A DNA stretch of 19,577 nt from Clostridiaceae bacterium (GCA_016292455.1 JAEDIL010000024.1:1-19577), one strand, 5' to 3'. Numbered from the stretch's first letter, positions 6,977-15,232 are shown. Translations and numbers: made by a program. The notes: generated from the sequence alone by a model not told the origin.

Positions 6977-7831
6977 TTATTTATCGAAAAGTTTTCTTCT
7001 TTCTGTTGATTCTTTCATCATCTGAATCATTGTTTCCCTGTCGCCGTTTTTAAGGCTTTCATAAAGCTTTCTGAAATGAGATTCAAAAAGCTCCATCTGG
7101 CGCAAAAGCGAATCGCGGTTCAGGAAAAACAGCTCGCTCCAAAGAACTTCATTGATGTTCGCAATTCTCGTCAGGTCTCTGAATGAGTCCGCTGTGTATT
7201 TTTCAAGGTTTTCGTTCTCATAGCACGTCATGAGCGAAACGGCAATGCAGTGCGTCAGCTGAGAAACAAAGCCGATAAGGTCATCATGCTCTTTCGGAGA
7301 AAGCTCGACGATTCTTCCGAAACCGAGAATTTCGGCAATGCGTTTGCAGCATTCAATTCCGTTTTCAGTGTTCCTTTCGGTCGGAACAACAATATAGTTT
7401 GCGCCGTAAAACATTTTTTCATCGCTGTTTTCAACGCCGTATACCTCACGTCCTGCCATAGGATGAGCAGAAATGAACTCAACACCCTCGGGAAGAACAG
7501 ACTGAACCTTTTCAACAATGCAGCCCTTGACGCCGGTTACGTCGGTGATTATTGCACCTTTTTTAATCAGCGAGCCGTTTTTTTCAACCCATTCAATGAA
7601 TGTATGAGGATAAAGAGCGAAAATGAGCACATCTGCTTTTTTAACAAGCTCCTCGTCAACAAATGTCGGACACTCGTGAACAATCTCATGTCTGAGAGCA
7701 AACTCGGACGACTTTTCGTCATTGACAATTGCGTCAACGTGGTAGCCTTTCTGAGTCAGTCCCCTTGCGTAGCTTCCGCCCATGAGACCGAGACCGACAA
7801 TCAGAAACCGTGTCTGTTTATCAATAGTCAT
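6977..7831 (-). CDS. tyrA: Prephenate dehydrogenase
   Basis: Converts prephenate to 4-hydroxyphenylpyruvate with NAD(P)+, the tyrosine branch. The 284-residue protein has the dinucleotide-binding loop VGLGLMGGS (12-20), the substrate-binding AHPMAGRE (122-129), EHDDLIGFVSQLTH with the conserved His residues at 182 and 194, and a helical C-terminal dimerisation part. No chorismate mutase and no ACT domain is attached, so feedback by tyrosine through an ACT domain is not expected. The ATG overlaps the aroA stop (ATGA), and AAGGA is located 8-9 bases upstream inside aroA, which fits translational coupling. Confidence 0.95.
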   Translation of the reverse strand: MTIDKQTRFLIVGLGLMGGSYARGLTQKGYHVDAIVNDEKSSEFALRHEIVHECPTFVDEELVKKADVLIFALYPHTFIEWVEKNGSLIKKGAIITDVTGVKGCIVEKVQSVLPEGVEFISAHPMAGREVYGVENSDEKMFYGANYIVVPTERNTENGIECCKRIAEILGFGRIVELSPKEHDDLIGFVSQLTHCIAVSLMTCYENENLEKYTADSFRDLTRIANINEVLWSELFFLNRDSLLRQMELFESHFRKLYESLKNGDRETMIQMMKESTERRKLFDK

Positions 7832-9033
7832 ATTAAATCAATCCTTATTCCTAATTCTTTTATCACTTCAAAAAAGGTCGGGAAGCTTTTTGAAGCCGCC
7901 TGCGCGCCCTCAATTTCTCCGCCGAAAACACTTGAAAGAACAGCCAGCGACATCACAACCCTGTGATCATTGTGAGAGCAAAGCGTTCTTTGCGGGGAAT
8001 GAAGCGGCGCCTTATGAACAAAAATTTCGTTTTCAAGAACATCAATTTCCGCTCCGAAAGCGGAAAGCTCTTTTTTCATCGCTTCGCCGCGGTCGCTCTC
8101 TTTCATACGCAGTCTTGCCGTGTTTTTGAGCACAGCGCCGTTTTTCGCCGCGGCAACGGTCATCAGAATCGGAGCGAGGTCGGGGCAATCGGCAATATCA
8201 ATTACCGGCGTACCGTTTTCAAGCAGCCTGAAATGCTCCCTGTATACTCTGTCTCCCTGAAGTGAGTTGCAGTCAAGACCGCTGACGGAAACAGAGCCTG
8301 AAAAAAGATTGAATGCTTCGAGAAAAGCTGCTGAGGAATAGTCGCCCTCTGCGCTGCAATCGGAAGCCGTGAAAAACTGACCGGAGCTAAGATAAAGCGT
8401 TCCGGCGTTCTGCCAAGAAGCGGAAACGCCGAACTTTTTCATTACGGAAAGCGTAATGTCAACATAGCTTTTGCTCTGCAATGCGGTGGTCAGACAAACT
8501 CTGCTTTCGCCGCAGAACGGCAGCGCAAAAAGCAGACCGGTAATAAACTGACTGCTGACATTTCCGGGTACGGAAAAATCTCCGCCGGAAAGCCTTCCGC
8601 AAACCGTAAGACTTCCCTTTTCTTTTTCAAAGAGAAAACCTTTTTTTGCGGCAATTTCTTCATACACGCCGAGCGGACGCGAAAAGAGCTTTTCCGCCCC
8701 CGTAAAAGTAATCCTTTTTCCGCACAGCAGCGCAAGCGGAATGAGAAAGCGGAGCGTGCTTCCGCTCTCCCTGCAAGGCAGAACGGCATTTTCCGGAATG
8801 TTCATCGGGTCAAGACCGCCGATTCTGACCGCAGTTTCTCCTTTTTCAACCTTTGCGCCCATTGCGCTCAGGCAGTCAAGCGTTGCGGAAATATCCTCGC
8901 TGTAATATGCGTTGCCGATTAAGCTTTCTTCCTTTGAAAGCGCGGCGCAGATAAGCATCCGGTGCAGCACGCTCTTTGACGGCGGAGCCGCAACCGAGCC
9001 GCAGGCGCGGCTTTCTTTTATAATTGCTTTCAT
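7828..9033 (-). CDS. aroA: 3-phosphoshikimate 1-carboxyvinyltransferase (EPSP synthase)
   Basis: Transfers the enolpyruvyl group of PEP to shikimate 3-phosphate. The 401-residue protein, slightly shorter than the common 425-430, shows the N-terminal PPSKSVLHRML (17-27), the PEP-loop RESGSTLRFL (88-97), LFSRPLGVYEEI, the SSQFITGLLFALP segment, RMKESDRGEAM and NDHRVVMSLAV. The PEP loop reads ESGST where the E. coli enzyme has NAGTA. Both ends overlap neighbours by 4 bases (ATGA with aroQ upstream and tyrA downstream). GGTGA lies in front of the start. Confidence 0.95.
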   Translation of the reverse strand: MKAIIKESRACGSVAAPPSKSVLHRMLICAALSKEESLIGNAYYSEDISATLDCLSAMGAKVEKGETAVRIGGLDPMNIPENAVLPCRESGSTLRFLIPLALLCGKRITFTGAEKLFSRPLGVYEEIAAKKGFLFEKEKGSLTVCGRLSGGDFSVPGNVSSQFITGLLFALPFCGESRVCLTTALQSKSYVDITLSVMKKFGVSASWQNAGTLYLSSGQFFTASDCSAEGDYSSAAFLEAFNLFSGSVSVSGLDCNSLQGDRVYREHFRLLENGTPVIDIADCPDLAPILMTVAAAKNGAVLKNTARLRMKESDRGEAMKKELSAFGAEIDVLENEIFVHKAPLHSPQRTLCSHNDHRVVMSLAVLSSVFGGEIEGAQAASKSFPTFFEVIKELGIRIDLI

Positions 9034-9470
9034 TTTTCTTCACCCAGAAGTTCAATAATTGCGTCAACTGCACGAAGATAACCGTCCGTTCCGAGTCCGC
9101 TGACGGTTTTGAAACATGCCGAACGGACAAAAGATACCTGACGGAAGTCCTCGCGGGAGGAAACGTCCGAAATGTGCACCTCAACGCAGGGTATTTTTAC
9201 TGCTTTAAGTGCGTCGAGCAATGCAACGCTTGTATGGGTATATGCGGCAGGATTCATCACTATCGCGTCAAAAACGCCAAGTGCTTTCTGAATTTCGTCA
9301 ACAAGCGCGCCCTCATGGTTGGACTGAAAAAAGGCTGCTTCAACACCCTTTTCTGCGCAATAGTCACTGATTTTCCGAACGAGGGACGCGTATGTCTCTT
9401 TTCCGTAAAGCTCCGGCTCTCTTATGCCGAGCATATTTATGTTAGGTCCGTTGAGAACAAGAATTTTCAT
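9030..9470 (-). CDS. aroQ: Type II 3-dehydroquinate dehydratase
   Basis: Dehydrates 3-dehydroquinate to 3-dehydroshikimate, working as a dodecamer in most species. The 146 residues fit the type II family: LVLNGPNINMLG (4-15), active-site Tyr22 in ELYG, FFQSNHEG (47-54), NPAAYTHTSVALLDAL (73-88) and the catalytic VEVHISD with His99. The segment after it (EDFRQVSFVRSAC) departs from the usual RHxSYxSP but keeps the Arg. It overlaps aroEK and aroA by 4 bases each, with AAGGAAG upstream of the ATG. Confidence 0.95.
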   Translation of the reverse strand: MKILVLNGPNINMLGIREPELYGKETYASLVRKISDYCAEKGVEAAFFQSNHEGALVDEIQKALGVFDAIVMNPAAYTHTSVALLDALKAVKIPCVEVHISDVSSREDFRQVSFVRSACFKTVSGLGTDGYLRAVDAIIELLGEEK

Positions 9471-10705
9471 TTTGCTTCTTCCTTTTCAATGATTGCTTCA
9501 ACCGCATGGTCGGCAACGCCGTCAACAAAAACAGTTTCATCGCAGGTTGAGATATAAATCGGATAGCGTTCCTCAAAGCGTTTTTTGAGAGCTTGTCCGT
9601 CGCTTGAAAGCGGTCTGTCCGCTGTCGGCAGAATTTGAGAAAGCGGACGGTCAAGGAAAAAGATTTTTCCGTTTTGCCGCAAAGCGTCAATGTTTCCGCG
9701 TCTGAGAACCGCTCCGCCGCCGGTTGCAATCACAAGACCGGTCTGCTTTGACGTTTCGGCAATCACTTTTGCTTCAAGAGAGCGAAAATGTGCTTCCCCG
9801 AACCGGGAAAAAATTTCGGGAATTTCCATTCCGGCTTTTTTTACAATAAGCTCATCTGTGTCAACAAAGGTTCTTGACAGCTTTTTTGAAAGCAGCCTTC
9901 CGATTGTTGATTTTCCGCTGCCCGGCATACCGGTAAGAACAATGTTTTCCTTTTCTCTGAGCAGTTTTCCGTAGACCTCTTCACCCGTTGTTTCCGGATA
10001 TTCTTTGCCCAGAAACAGTTCACTTGCCTTGACCGCCTGCAAAACGAGCATATAAAGCCCTCCGCAATACCGCAGTCCGCGTTCTTTCGCTTCAAGCAGC
10101 AGATTTGTTCTGAGCGGGTTATAAATTACGTCCGCAACACCTTCAAGGGCGGTGAAACCGTCTGTCGAAAGCGCCCTGCCCTCATTGTTTGGAAACATTC
10201 CGCATGGCGTTGTGTTGATAATATATGAAGCGTCCTTGTGAAATGAAAGAACATTGTCATAGTTCACTTCACCGCTTCTTGAAACAACAATAAGCTCCTT
10301 GCAGCCGAGCGAGCGACAGACGGCCTGCGCCGTTTTTGAAGTTCCGCCGCTGCCGAGAATGAGCGCCTTTTTGTTTTTCAGCTCAAATCCGTTTTTGAGA
10401 AGCAACGCGCGAAGCCCGTAAAAATCGGTGTTATAGCCGTAAAGTGAGCCGTTTTTATTCACAACGGTATTGACCGCGCCAATCTGCTTTGCCGCCTCGT
10501 CAATGAAGTCGAGATATTTCATCACAGTTTCCTTATACGGGATTGTGACGTTGACAGCACAAAAATCACGCTCACTCATAAAGGAATCAAGCTGTTGCTC
10601 TGTCAGTTCTCTCAACTCATACTCATACGGCGCGAACGCCTCGTGAATTGTTTTTGAATAGCTGTGTCCGAGTTTTTTGCCGAGAAGTCCGTATTTCATA
10701 GTCAC
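9467..10705 (-). CDS. aroE/aroK: Bifunctional shikimate dehydrogenase-shikimate kinase (AroE-AroK fusion)
   Basis: Two consecutive steps in a single 412-residue chain. Residues 1-~250 are shikimate dehydrogenase: HSYSK (14-18) for shikimate binding, VNVTIPYK with catalytic Lys58, GYNTDFYG (90-97, Asp94), the NADP loop LGSGGTSK (117-124) and a late GGLYMLVLQA. Residues ~253-412 are shikimate kinase: P-loop LTGMPGSGKST (257-267), VDTDE (281-285), FRxxE (307-311), TGGGAV (328-333), the lid RPL (364-366) and ERYPIY. The linker is short. Starts: GTG at 10705 makes a GTGA overlap with the aroC stop, matching the 4-bp overlaps of its neighbours; ATG at 10699 is an alternative two codons in. Most bacteria keep these genes separate. 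Confidence 0.94.
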   Translation of the reverse strand: MTMKYGLLGKKLGHSYSKTIHEAFAPYEYELRELTEQQLDSFMSERDFCAVNVTIPYKETVMKYLDFIDEAAKQIGAVNTVVNKNGSLYGYNTDFYGLRALLLKNGFELKNKKALILGSGGTSKTAQAVCRSLGCKELIVVSRSGEVNYDNVLSFHKDASYIINTTPCGMFPNNEGRALSTDGFTALEGVADVIYNPLRTNLLLEAKERGLRYCGGLYMLVLQAVKASELFLGKEYPETTGEEVYGKLLREKENIVLTGMPGSGKSTIGRLLSKKLSRTFVDTDELIVKKAGMEIPEIFSRFGEAHFRSLEAKVIAETSKQTGLVIATGGGAVLRRGNIDALRQNGKIFFLDRPLSQILPTADRPLSSDGQALKKRFEERYPIYISTCDETVFVDGVADHAVEAIIEKEEAK

Positions 10706-11793
10706 TTTATTTCAAGGTCTGTGCCGAACCTGCCGCTTAGCAAATCAAGCAGCGCAATTGCCGTTGCCGCCGTGGCAACAACCGAGGCTTTGTGAATAAT
10801 CGCCGGGTCATGTCTGCCATGAATGAGCAGGTCGGTATTTTCGTTTTTTTCAAAATCTATTGTTTTCTGAGTTTTATATATTGACGGCGTGGGTTTAACG
10901 GCGCAGTTAATAACAATCGGCATTCCGTTGGTTATTCCTCCGTTGACGCCGCCGTTGTTGTTTGTCGGCGTAACAACTTTTCCGTTTTCAATTGCAAAAG
11001 GGTCGTTTGCCTCTGAACCGACCATTTTTCCGAAATCAAAGCCGCAGCCGAAGGAAACGCCCTTGACTGCCGGAACGCTGAATAAAATGTGGGCAAGCAC
11101 ACCCTCAACCGTGTCAAACCACGGTTCACCGACAGAAGCCGGAAAGCCCGTGACAGCCGTTTCAAGAACGCCGCCTACTGAATCGCCGTTTTTTCTTGCC
11201 CCGGCAATCCTTGCTTCAATCTGTTCTTTCGCTTTTTCGTCAAGAACGGGGAAATCGAGTTTAGAAAGCGCCGAAAAATCGCTTTCATAGTTTTCAAAGT
11301 GTCTGTCCTCAATTGCGCCGCAGGAAAGAATGTGCGTTCCGATTTTTACACCGCAGGTTTCAAGAATCTGCATTGCCACCGCGCCTGCCGCAGTAAGAGC
11401 GGCTGTGATGCGGCCAGAAAAATGACCTCCTCCTCGGTAATCCTGAAAGCCGTGATATTTGAGGAATGCTGTATAGTCAGCATGAGAAGGACGGGCGATG
11501 TTTTTCATTTTTGAATAATCCGCGCTTTTGGTGTCATTGTTTTCAATGACAAAGCAAAGCGGAGTTCCGGTTGTTTTCCCCTCAAAAAAGCCGCTGACAA
11601 TTTTGAATTCATCTTTTTCGTTGCGCTTGGTTGAAAAAGCCAAAGCTCCCTTGCGCAGTTTCAGAAGCGCCGAAATTTTTTCAAGGTCAAGCTCAACACC
11701 CGGCTTGACCCCGTCAAGCACCGCGCCGATTGCCTGACCGTGGCTTTCGCCGAAAAGAGTGACCGAAAACGAATTTCCAAAAGTATTTTTCAT
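10702..11793 (-). CDS. aroC: Chorismate synthase
   Basis: Makes chorismate from EPSP using reduced FMN. The 363-residue protein starts with the family N-terminus MKNTFGNSF and has FGESHGQAIGAVLDG, a RPSHADYTAF segment, YRGGGHFSGRITAA and the C-terminal GRHDPAIIHKA. The start is set at the ATG at 11793: GGAG lies 8 bases upstream and the ATG overlaps the aroB stop (ATGA), whereas an in-frame ATG seven codons earlier lacks both features. Continues into aroEK with a GTGA overlap. A flavin reductase is not encoded nearby. Confidence 0.96.
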   Translation of the reverse strand: MKNTFGNSFSVTLFGESHGQAIGAVLDGVKPGVELDLEKISALLKLRKGALAFSTKRNEKDEFKIVSGFFEGKTTGTPLCFVIENNDTKSADYSKMKNIARPSHADYTAFLKYHGFQDYRGGGHFSGRITAALTAAGAVAMQILETCGVKIGTHILSCGAIEDRHFENYESDFSALSKLDFPVLDEKAKEQIEARIAGARKNGDSVGGVLETAVTGFPASVGEPWFDTVEGVLAHILFSVPAVKGVSFGCGFDFGKMVGSEANDPFAIENGKVVTPTNNNGGVNGGITNGMPIVINCAVKPTPSIYKTQKTIDFEKNENTDLLIHGRHDPAIIHKASVVATAATAIALLDLLSGRFGTDLEIK

Positions 11794-12785
11794 AGCATTT
11801 TCTCCAAATCGCAAAGGCTGACCTTTTCAAAAAAGAACGAGCCGATTTCATCTGAGCGGACGATGCAAACAGAGCCGTTGCCCGCCTTTTTGTCGTGCTT
11901 CAAAAACTCTGCGACCTTATCTTTGTTGTAGTCAAACTGTGTTCTGAGTCCGACAGCTTCCAAAGCCGCCCTTACGCGGGGACGGATTTTTTCGCCGCAC
12001 ATCGGGAGCATACCGAGCGCAACACATTCACCGTGAAGCAGAGTGTCAAGTCCGGCGCTGCTTTCAATTGCGTGACCGAGGGTATGTCCGAAGTTGAGAA
12101 CACGCCGCAGCGAGCTTTCCTTTTCGTCCTTTTCAACAACATCGCGCTTTGCGCTGACGGCCCGGCAGATAACCTCTTCAATTTCTTCCTCAGCCCTGCC
12201 GCTTTCAAAAAGCTCAAACAGCTTTTTGTCGCTCGTGACGGCAATCTTGACCGCTTCGGCAAAGCCGTTTGAAACCTGCCGTTTTTCAAGCGTTGAAAGA
12301 AGTTCGGGGTCTATGATAACCTTTTTCGGCTGGTGGAACGCGCCGAGAAGATTTTTTGCGCCGAAAAAATCAACCGCTGTTTTTCCGCCGACGGATGAAT
12401 CTACCTGAGAAAGCAACGTTGTGGGAATGTTGTAAAAATCAATTCCGCGCATATAAATTGCGCTTGCAAAGCCTGCCATATCGCCGACAACTCCGCCGCC
12501 GAGCGCAATTACGCAGTCTGACCTTGTGAAGTTTTCTTCAAGCAGCTTTTCGCAAATTGAAAGGAGAGTTTTTGTGTTTTTGTTTTCCTCGCCCTGAGGA
12601 AAAACAAACAGTGCCGGATTTTCAAGCTGACTCATCAGCGTTTCTGCATAAATACCGGGAACGCCGCTGTCCGTCACAACAAGCGCTCTGCCTTTGACGG
12701 AAAGCAGTTTTCCCGCTTTTTTCAGCGCGCCCTTTTCAATTACAATATCATATGAATGTTCCGCAAGGGAAACGGGGATAACCAT
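11790..12785 (-). CDS. aroB: 3-dehydroquinate synthase
   Basis: Cyclises DAHP to 3-dehydroquinate using NAD+ and a divalent metal. The 331-residue protein is a little shorter than the usual ~350-360. It has ALGGGVVGDMAGFAS, the IPTTLLSQVDSSVGGKT block, GFAEAVKIAV, and the metal-binding NFGHTLGHAIE and LLHGECVALGM. The ribosome binding site is AAGGGTGTG just before the ATG, 33 bases after pheA. This is the first of the run of genes linked by 4-bp overlaps. Confidence 0.95.
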   Translation of the reverse strand: MVIPVSLAEHSYDIVIEKGALKKAGKLLSVKGRALVVTDSGVPGIYAETLMSQLENPALFVFPQGEENKNTKTLLSICEKLLEENFTRSDCVIALGGGVVGDMAGFASAIYMRGIDFYNIPTTLLSQVDSSVGGKTAVDFFGAKNLLGAFHQPKKVIIDPELLSTLEKRQVSNGFAEAVKIAVTSDKKLFELFESGRAEEEIEEVICRAVSAKRDVVEKDEKESSLRRVLNFGHTLGHAIESSAGLDTLLHGECVALGMLPMCGEKIRPRVRAALEAVGLRTQFDYNKDKVAEFLKHDKKAGNGSVCIVRSDEIGSFFFEKVSLCDLEKML

Positions 12786-12818
12786 TTTTTCACACCCTTT
12801 TTTTCAGACTGACCTCTG

Positions 12819-13889
12819 TCAGCTGTTGAATGAACCGACAAATCTCAGCTTATCGCAACAGTCGGAAAGCTCAGCAAGCAAAAACGAGCCGCTGCGTGAT
12901 TTCAGGTCGCCGTCAACCTCAACATAAAAATAATATGTCCACATGAGATCTTTCATTGCACGGCTCTTGATGCAGCGCATATTGAAGCCGTGGTTGCCGA
13001 TGATGTTGATTGCGTGGGCAAGCGAGCCCGCCTCGTCGGGTACAGTGAAAACGATTATTGAGCATTCACTCTTGGCGCTGTTCATCACTCTTGAAAGAAC
13101 AGCGAAGCGGGTTGTGTTCGTTTCGCTTTCATTGATATTCTCTTTCAGTATTTTCAAACCGTAGATTTCTGCGGTATCGCGGCTTGCAATTGCGGCAACG
13201 CTCTTGTCTCCTTTGTCAAGAACCGTCTGCGCGGCAACGGCAGTGTTGACGCTTTCCTTTTTCCGAACGCCAAGCTCACGAAGATAAGGCTCGCACTGCG
13301 AGAGTGCCTGCGGATGGCTGATGACGGTTTTTATGTCGGAAAGCTCACTTTCCGGCAAAGCCACAAGGCATTGGTGAATTGAAAGCGAATAGACCTGGTT
13401 GACAAAAAGCGAGCCGGAAAAAATCAGGTCAATGACTGCGCCGACTTCTCCGGCGTTGCTGTTTTCAAGCGGAAGCACACAGCAATCGGTCAGACCTTTT
13501 TCGGTCATTTCATAGGCTTCCTTAAAATCCTTGCAGGAAACCGCAACGGCATCGGGAAAAATCTTATCAACCGCAATCTGGGCAAAAGCACCGGCAACAC
13601 CGCTGTATGAAACACGCATTCCTTCAAGAATCCTATGCTGATACATTTTTGAAACAGCCATAGTGTTTTTGAGGAAGTTTACATAATACGAGCGAATTTC
13701 TTCATTTTCAACAAACCCGGCGTTGCGGTTTACCACATCCTGTTCCCGCTTTTCGTCAAAAACAGGAAGTCCGCTTTTCATTTTGTATTCTGCAACCGAG
13801 GAAACAAGGTTCATGCGCTCTTCAAAAAGCGCCGCCATTTTTCTGTCAACCTCGTTAATTTTTTCGCGGATACCGGCAAGTTCTTCCAT
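12819..13889 (-). CDS. pheA: Bifunctional chorismate mutase-prephenate dehydratase with ACT domain
   Basis: Makes prephenate from chorismate and then phenylpyruvate. Residues 1-~87 are an AroQ-class chorismate mutase (IREKINEVDRKMAALFEERM, later KREQDVV). Residues ~91-268 are prephenate dehydratase (SYSGVAGAFAQIAV, PLENSNAGEVG, and the catalytic NTTRFAV at 258-264). Residues ~275-350 are an ACT domain (DEAGSLAHAINIIGNHGFNM). The usual Phe-binding ESRP reads KSRA here (308-311), so feedback behaviour may differ from that of E. coli PheA. As no other mutase is seen in the operon, this enzyme probably also supplies prephenate to TyrA. It begins 15 bases after the aminotransferase, with AGGTGA upstream. 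Confidence 0.94.
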   Translation of the reverse strand: MEELAGIREKINEVDRKMAALFEERMNLVSSVAEYKMKSGLPVFDEKREQDVVNRNAGFVENEEIRSYYVNFLKNTMAVSKMYQHRILEGMRVSYSGVAGAFAQIAVDKIFPDAVAVSCKDFKEAYEMTEKGLTDCCVLPLENSNAGEVGAVIDLIFSGSLFVNQVYSLSIHQCLVALPESELSDIKTVISHPQALSQCEPYLRELGVRKKESVNTAVAAQTVLDKGDKSVAAIASRDTAEIYGLKILKENINESETNTTRFAVLSRVMNSAKSECSIIVFTVPDEAGSLAHAINIIGNHGFNMRCIKSRAMKDLMWTYYFYVEVDGDLKSRSGSFLLAELSDCCDKLRFVGSFNS

Positions 13890-13904
13890 TTTTTCACCTA
13901 TCCC

Positions 13905-15089
13905 TTAAAAATATTCTTTTGCTAACTTTTCAAACGCCGGAATTGATCTTTCAATCATTTCGGCTGAAACGCAGTATGCAATTCTGACGTAGCCGGGGAA
14001 GCCGAATGAATCGCTGGGTACAAACAGCAGCTCATACTTCTTCGCTCTTTCGCAAAAAGCGCCGGCGTCCTCTTCGGGCGATTTCATGAAAAGATAGAAC
14101 GCACCGTCAGGCTTTGCGCAGGAAAAGCCAAGCCGTTCAACCGTACTGACAAGCAGATCGCGGTTCTTTTCATAGGCTGAAAGGTCGGCGGTTTTTCCGA
14201 GGCATTCCCTGACCACGAACTGATACATTGACGGGGCGCAAACGTAGCCGAGTCTTCTTCCCGCTCCGCAGACCGCCGTAAAAATCTCTCTCGAACCCTC
14301 AACCTCATCGGGAACAAGAATATAGCCGATTCTGTCGCCCGGCAGGGAAAGACATTTGCTGAAAGAATAGCAGACTATTGTGTTTTTGTAATACTTCGTA
14401 ATATACGGAACCGTTGCAGAGCCGTAAACAAGCTCTCTGTAAGGCTCGTCAGAAATAAGAAAAATAGGTTTTCCGAATTCCTTTTGCTTTTTTTCAAGAA
14501 CGGCGCAAAGCTTTTTGACTTCCTCTTCACCGAGAACAACGCCCGAGGGATTGTTCGGCGAATTGACAATTATTGCCTTTGTGTGTTCGTTGATAGCCTT
14601 TTCAATTGCGTCGCAGTCCGGCAGAAGCGTTTTTTCGTCCGAAAGAACAACTCGGGCTTTCATTCCAGCTCCCTCGGAAAAAACGCGGTATTCCGGAAAG
14701 AACGGAGCAATAAGAATCACCTCGTCATCCTTTTCTGCAAGCGCGTGAAGCGTAATTGTGAGCGAAGCAGCCGCACCCGCGGTCATATAGAAGTTTTCTT
14801 TTCTGAACGACGTTTTGTGAGTTTCGTTCAGGAAAGCCGCAATAGCTTCTCTCACGCTGTCGTCTCCGACCGCCGAAGTATATCCGTGCAGTGTGCAGGA
14901 CGGCATGGTGTCAATGAGCTTTTTAATGGTTTCGTCAACAACGGGCGGCGCCGGAATATTCGGGTTGCCGAGACTGAAATCGAAAATATTCTCCCTGCCG
15001 ACAACGGCAGCTCTTTTTTTGGCATACTCAAATATTTCTCTTATAACCGATGAGTGGGCGCCGAGTTCATACATTTCTTTTGAAATCAT
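13905..15089 (-). CDS. PLP-dependent class I/II aminotransferase (likely aromatic amino acid aminotransferase)
   Basis: A 394-residue fold-type I aminotransferase. Visible landmarks (numbered from the chosen start) are DFSLGNPNIPAPP near the N-terminus, TAGAAASL for the phosphate, NSPNNPSG (Asn179), ISDEPY (Asp214), the PLP lysine in SFSKCLSLPGDRIGY (Lys245) and a late GYVRIAYC with the carboxylate-binding Arg. The family covers aspartate, aromatic and alanine transaminases. The position as first gene of a complete Phe/Tyr operon argues that it converts phenylpyruvate and 4-hydroxyphenylpyruvate to Phe and Tyr. The start is set at the ATG at 15089: AGGGGG ends directly against the ATG at 15098, which is too close, but lies at a usable distance from 15089. 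Confidence 0.9.
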   Translation of the reverse strand: MISKEMYELGAHSSVIREIFEYAKKRAAVVGRENIFDFSLGNPNIPAPPVVDETIKKLIDTMPSCTLHGYTSAVGDDSVREAIAAFLNETHKTSFRKENFYMTAGAAASLTITLHALAEKDDEVILIAPFFPEYRVFSEGAGMKARVVLSDEKTLLPDCDAIEKAINEHTKAIIVNSPNNPSGVVLGEEEVKKLCAVLEKKQKEFGKPIFLISDEPYRELVYGSATVPYITKYYKNTIVCYSFSKCLSLPGDRIGYILVPDEVEGSREIFTAVCGAGRRLGYVCAPSMYQFVVRECLGKTADLSAYEKNRDLLVSTVERLGFSCAKPDGAFYLFMKSPEEDAGAFCERAKKYELLFVPSDSFGFPGYVRIAYCVSAEMIERSIPAFEKLAKEYF

Positions 15090-15145
15090 TTTTATCATCC
15101 CCCTGAATGTTTTAGTTTACCATATATAATCTTCTTCGGTCAATA

Positions 15146-15166
15146 CAACGTCGGAAATTTACGTTG
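15146..15166 (-). promoter_or_regulatory. 6-bp dyad in the leader of the aromatic operon
   Basis: CAACGT (15146-15151) and ACGTTG (15161-15166) are perfect inverted repeats with a 9-base spacer, about 30-50 bases after the predicted transcription start. It could fold in the leader RNA or be a second protein site. It has no T-run and no T-box core is present, so the mechanism is open. Confidence 0.35.
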
Positions 15167-15183
15167 GACGCTCTCGCGCTTTA

Positions 15184-15197
15184 ACGATTTAAATCGT
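15184..15197 (-). promoter_or_regulatory. Perfect 14-bp palindrome at the transcription start of the aromatic operon (candidate operator)
   Basis: ACGATTTAAATCGT reads the same on both strands. It begins 7 bases downstream of the -10 box on the - strand, so it covers the predicted +1 to +14, a classic position for a repressor. It does not match the E. coli TrpR (CTAG-centred) or TyrR consensus that I know. Confidence 0.55.
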
Positions 15198-15203
15198 GAT
15201 TAT

Positions 15204-15232
15204 ATTATAACACTGCTATCTGTCATATTCAA
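15204..15232 (-). promoter_or_regulatory. Sigma-A promoter of the nine-gene aromatic amino acid operon
   Basis: On the - strand: -35 TTGAAT (15227-15232), exactly 17 bases, then a perfect -10 TATAAT (15204-15209). The leader to the aminotransferase start is about 105 bases. A weaker alternative lies downstream: TTGACC, 18 bases, TAAACT. Confidence 0.75.

Noticed and set aside
6436..7966. Long + strand open frames opposite aroF and tyrA (205 and 238 codons)
   Set aside because: They are antisense to genes with full family motifs and have no recognisable motifs of their own. They are shadows of codon bias.
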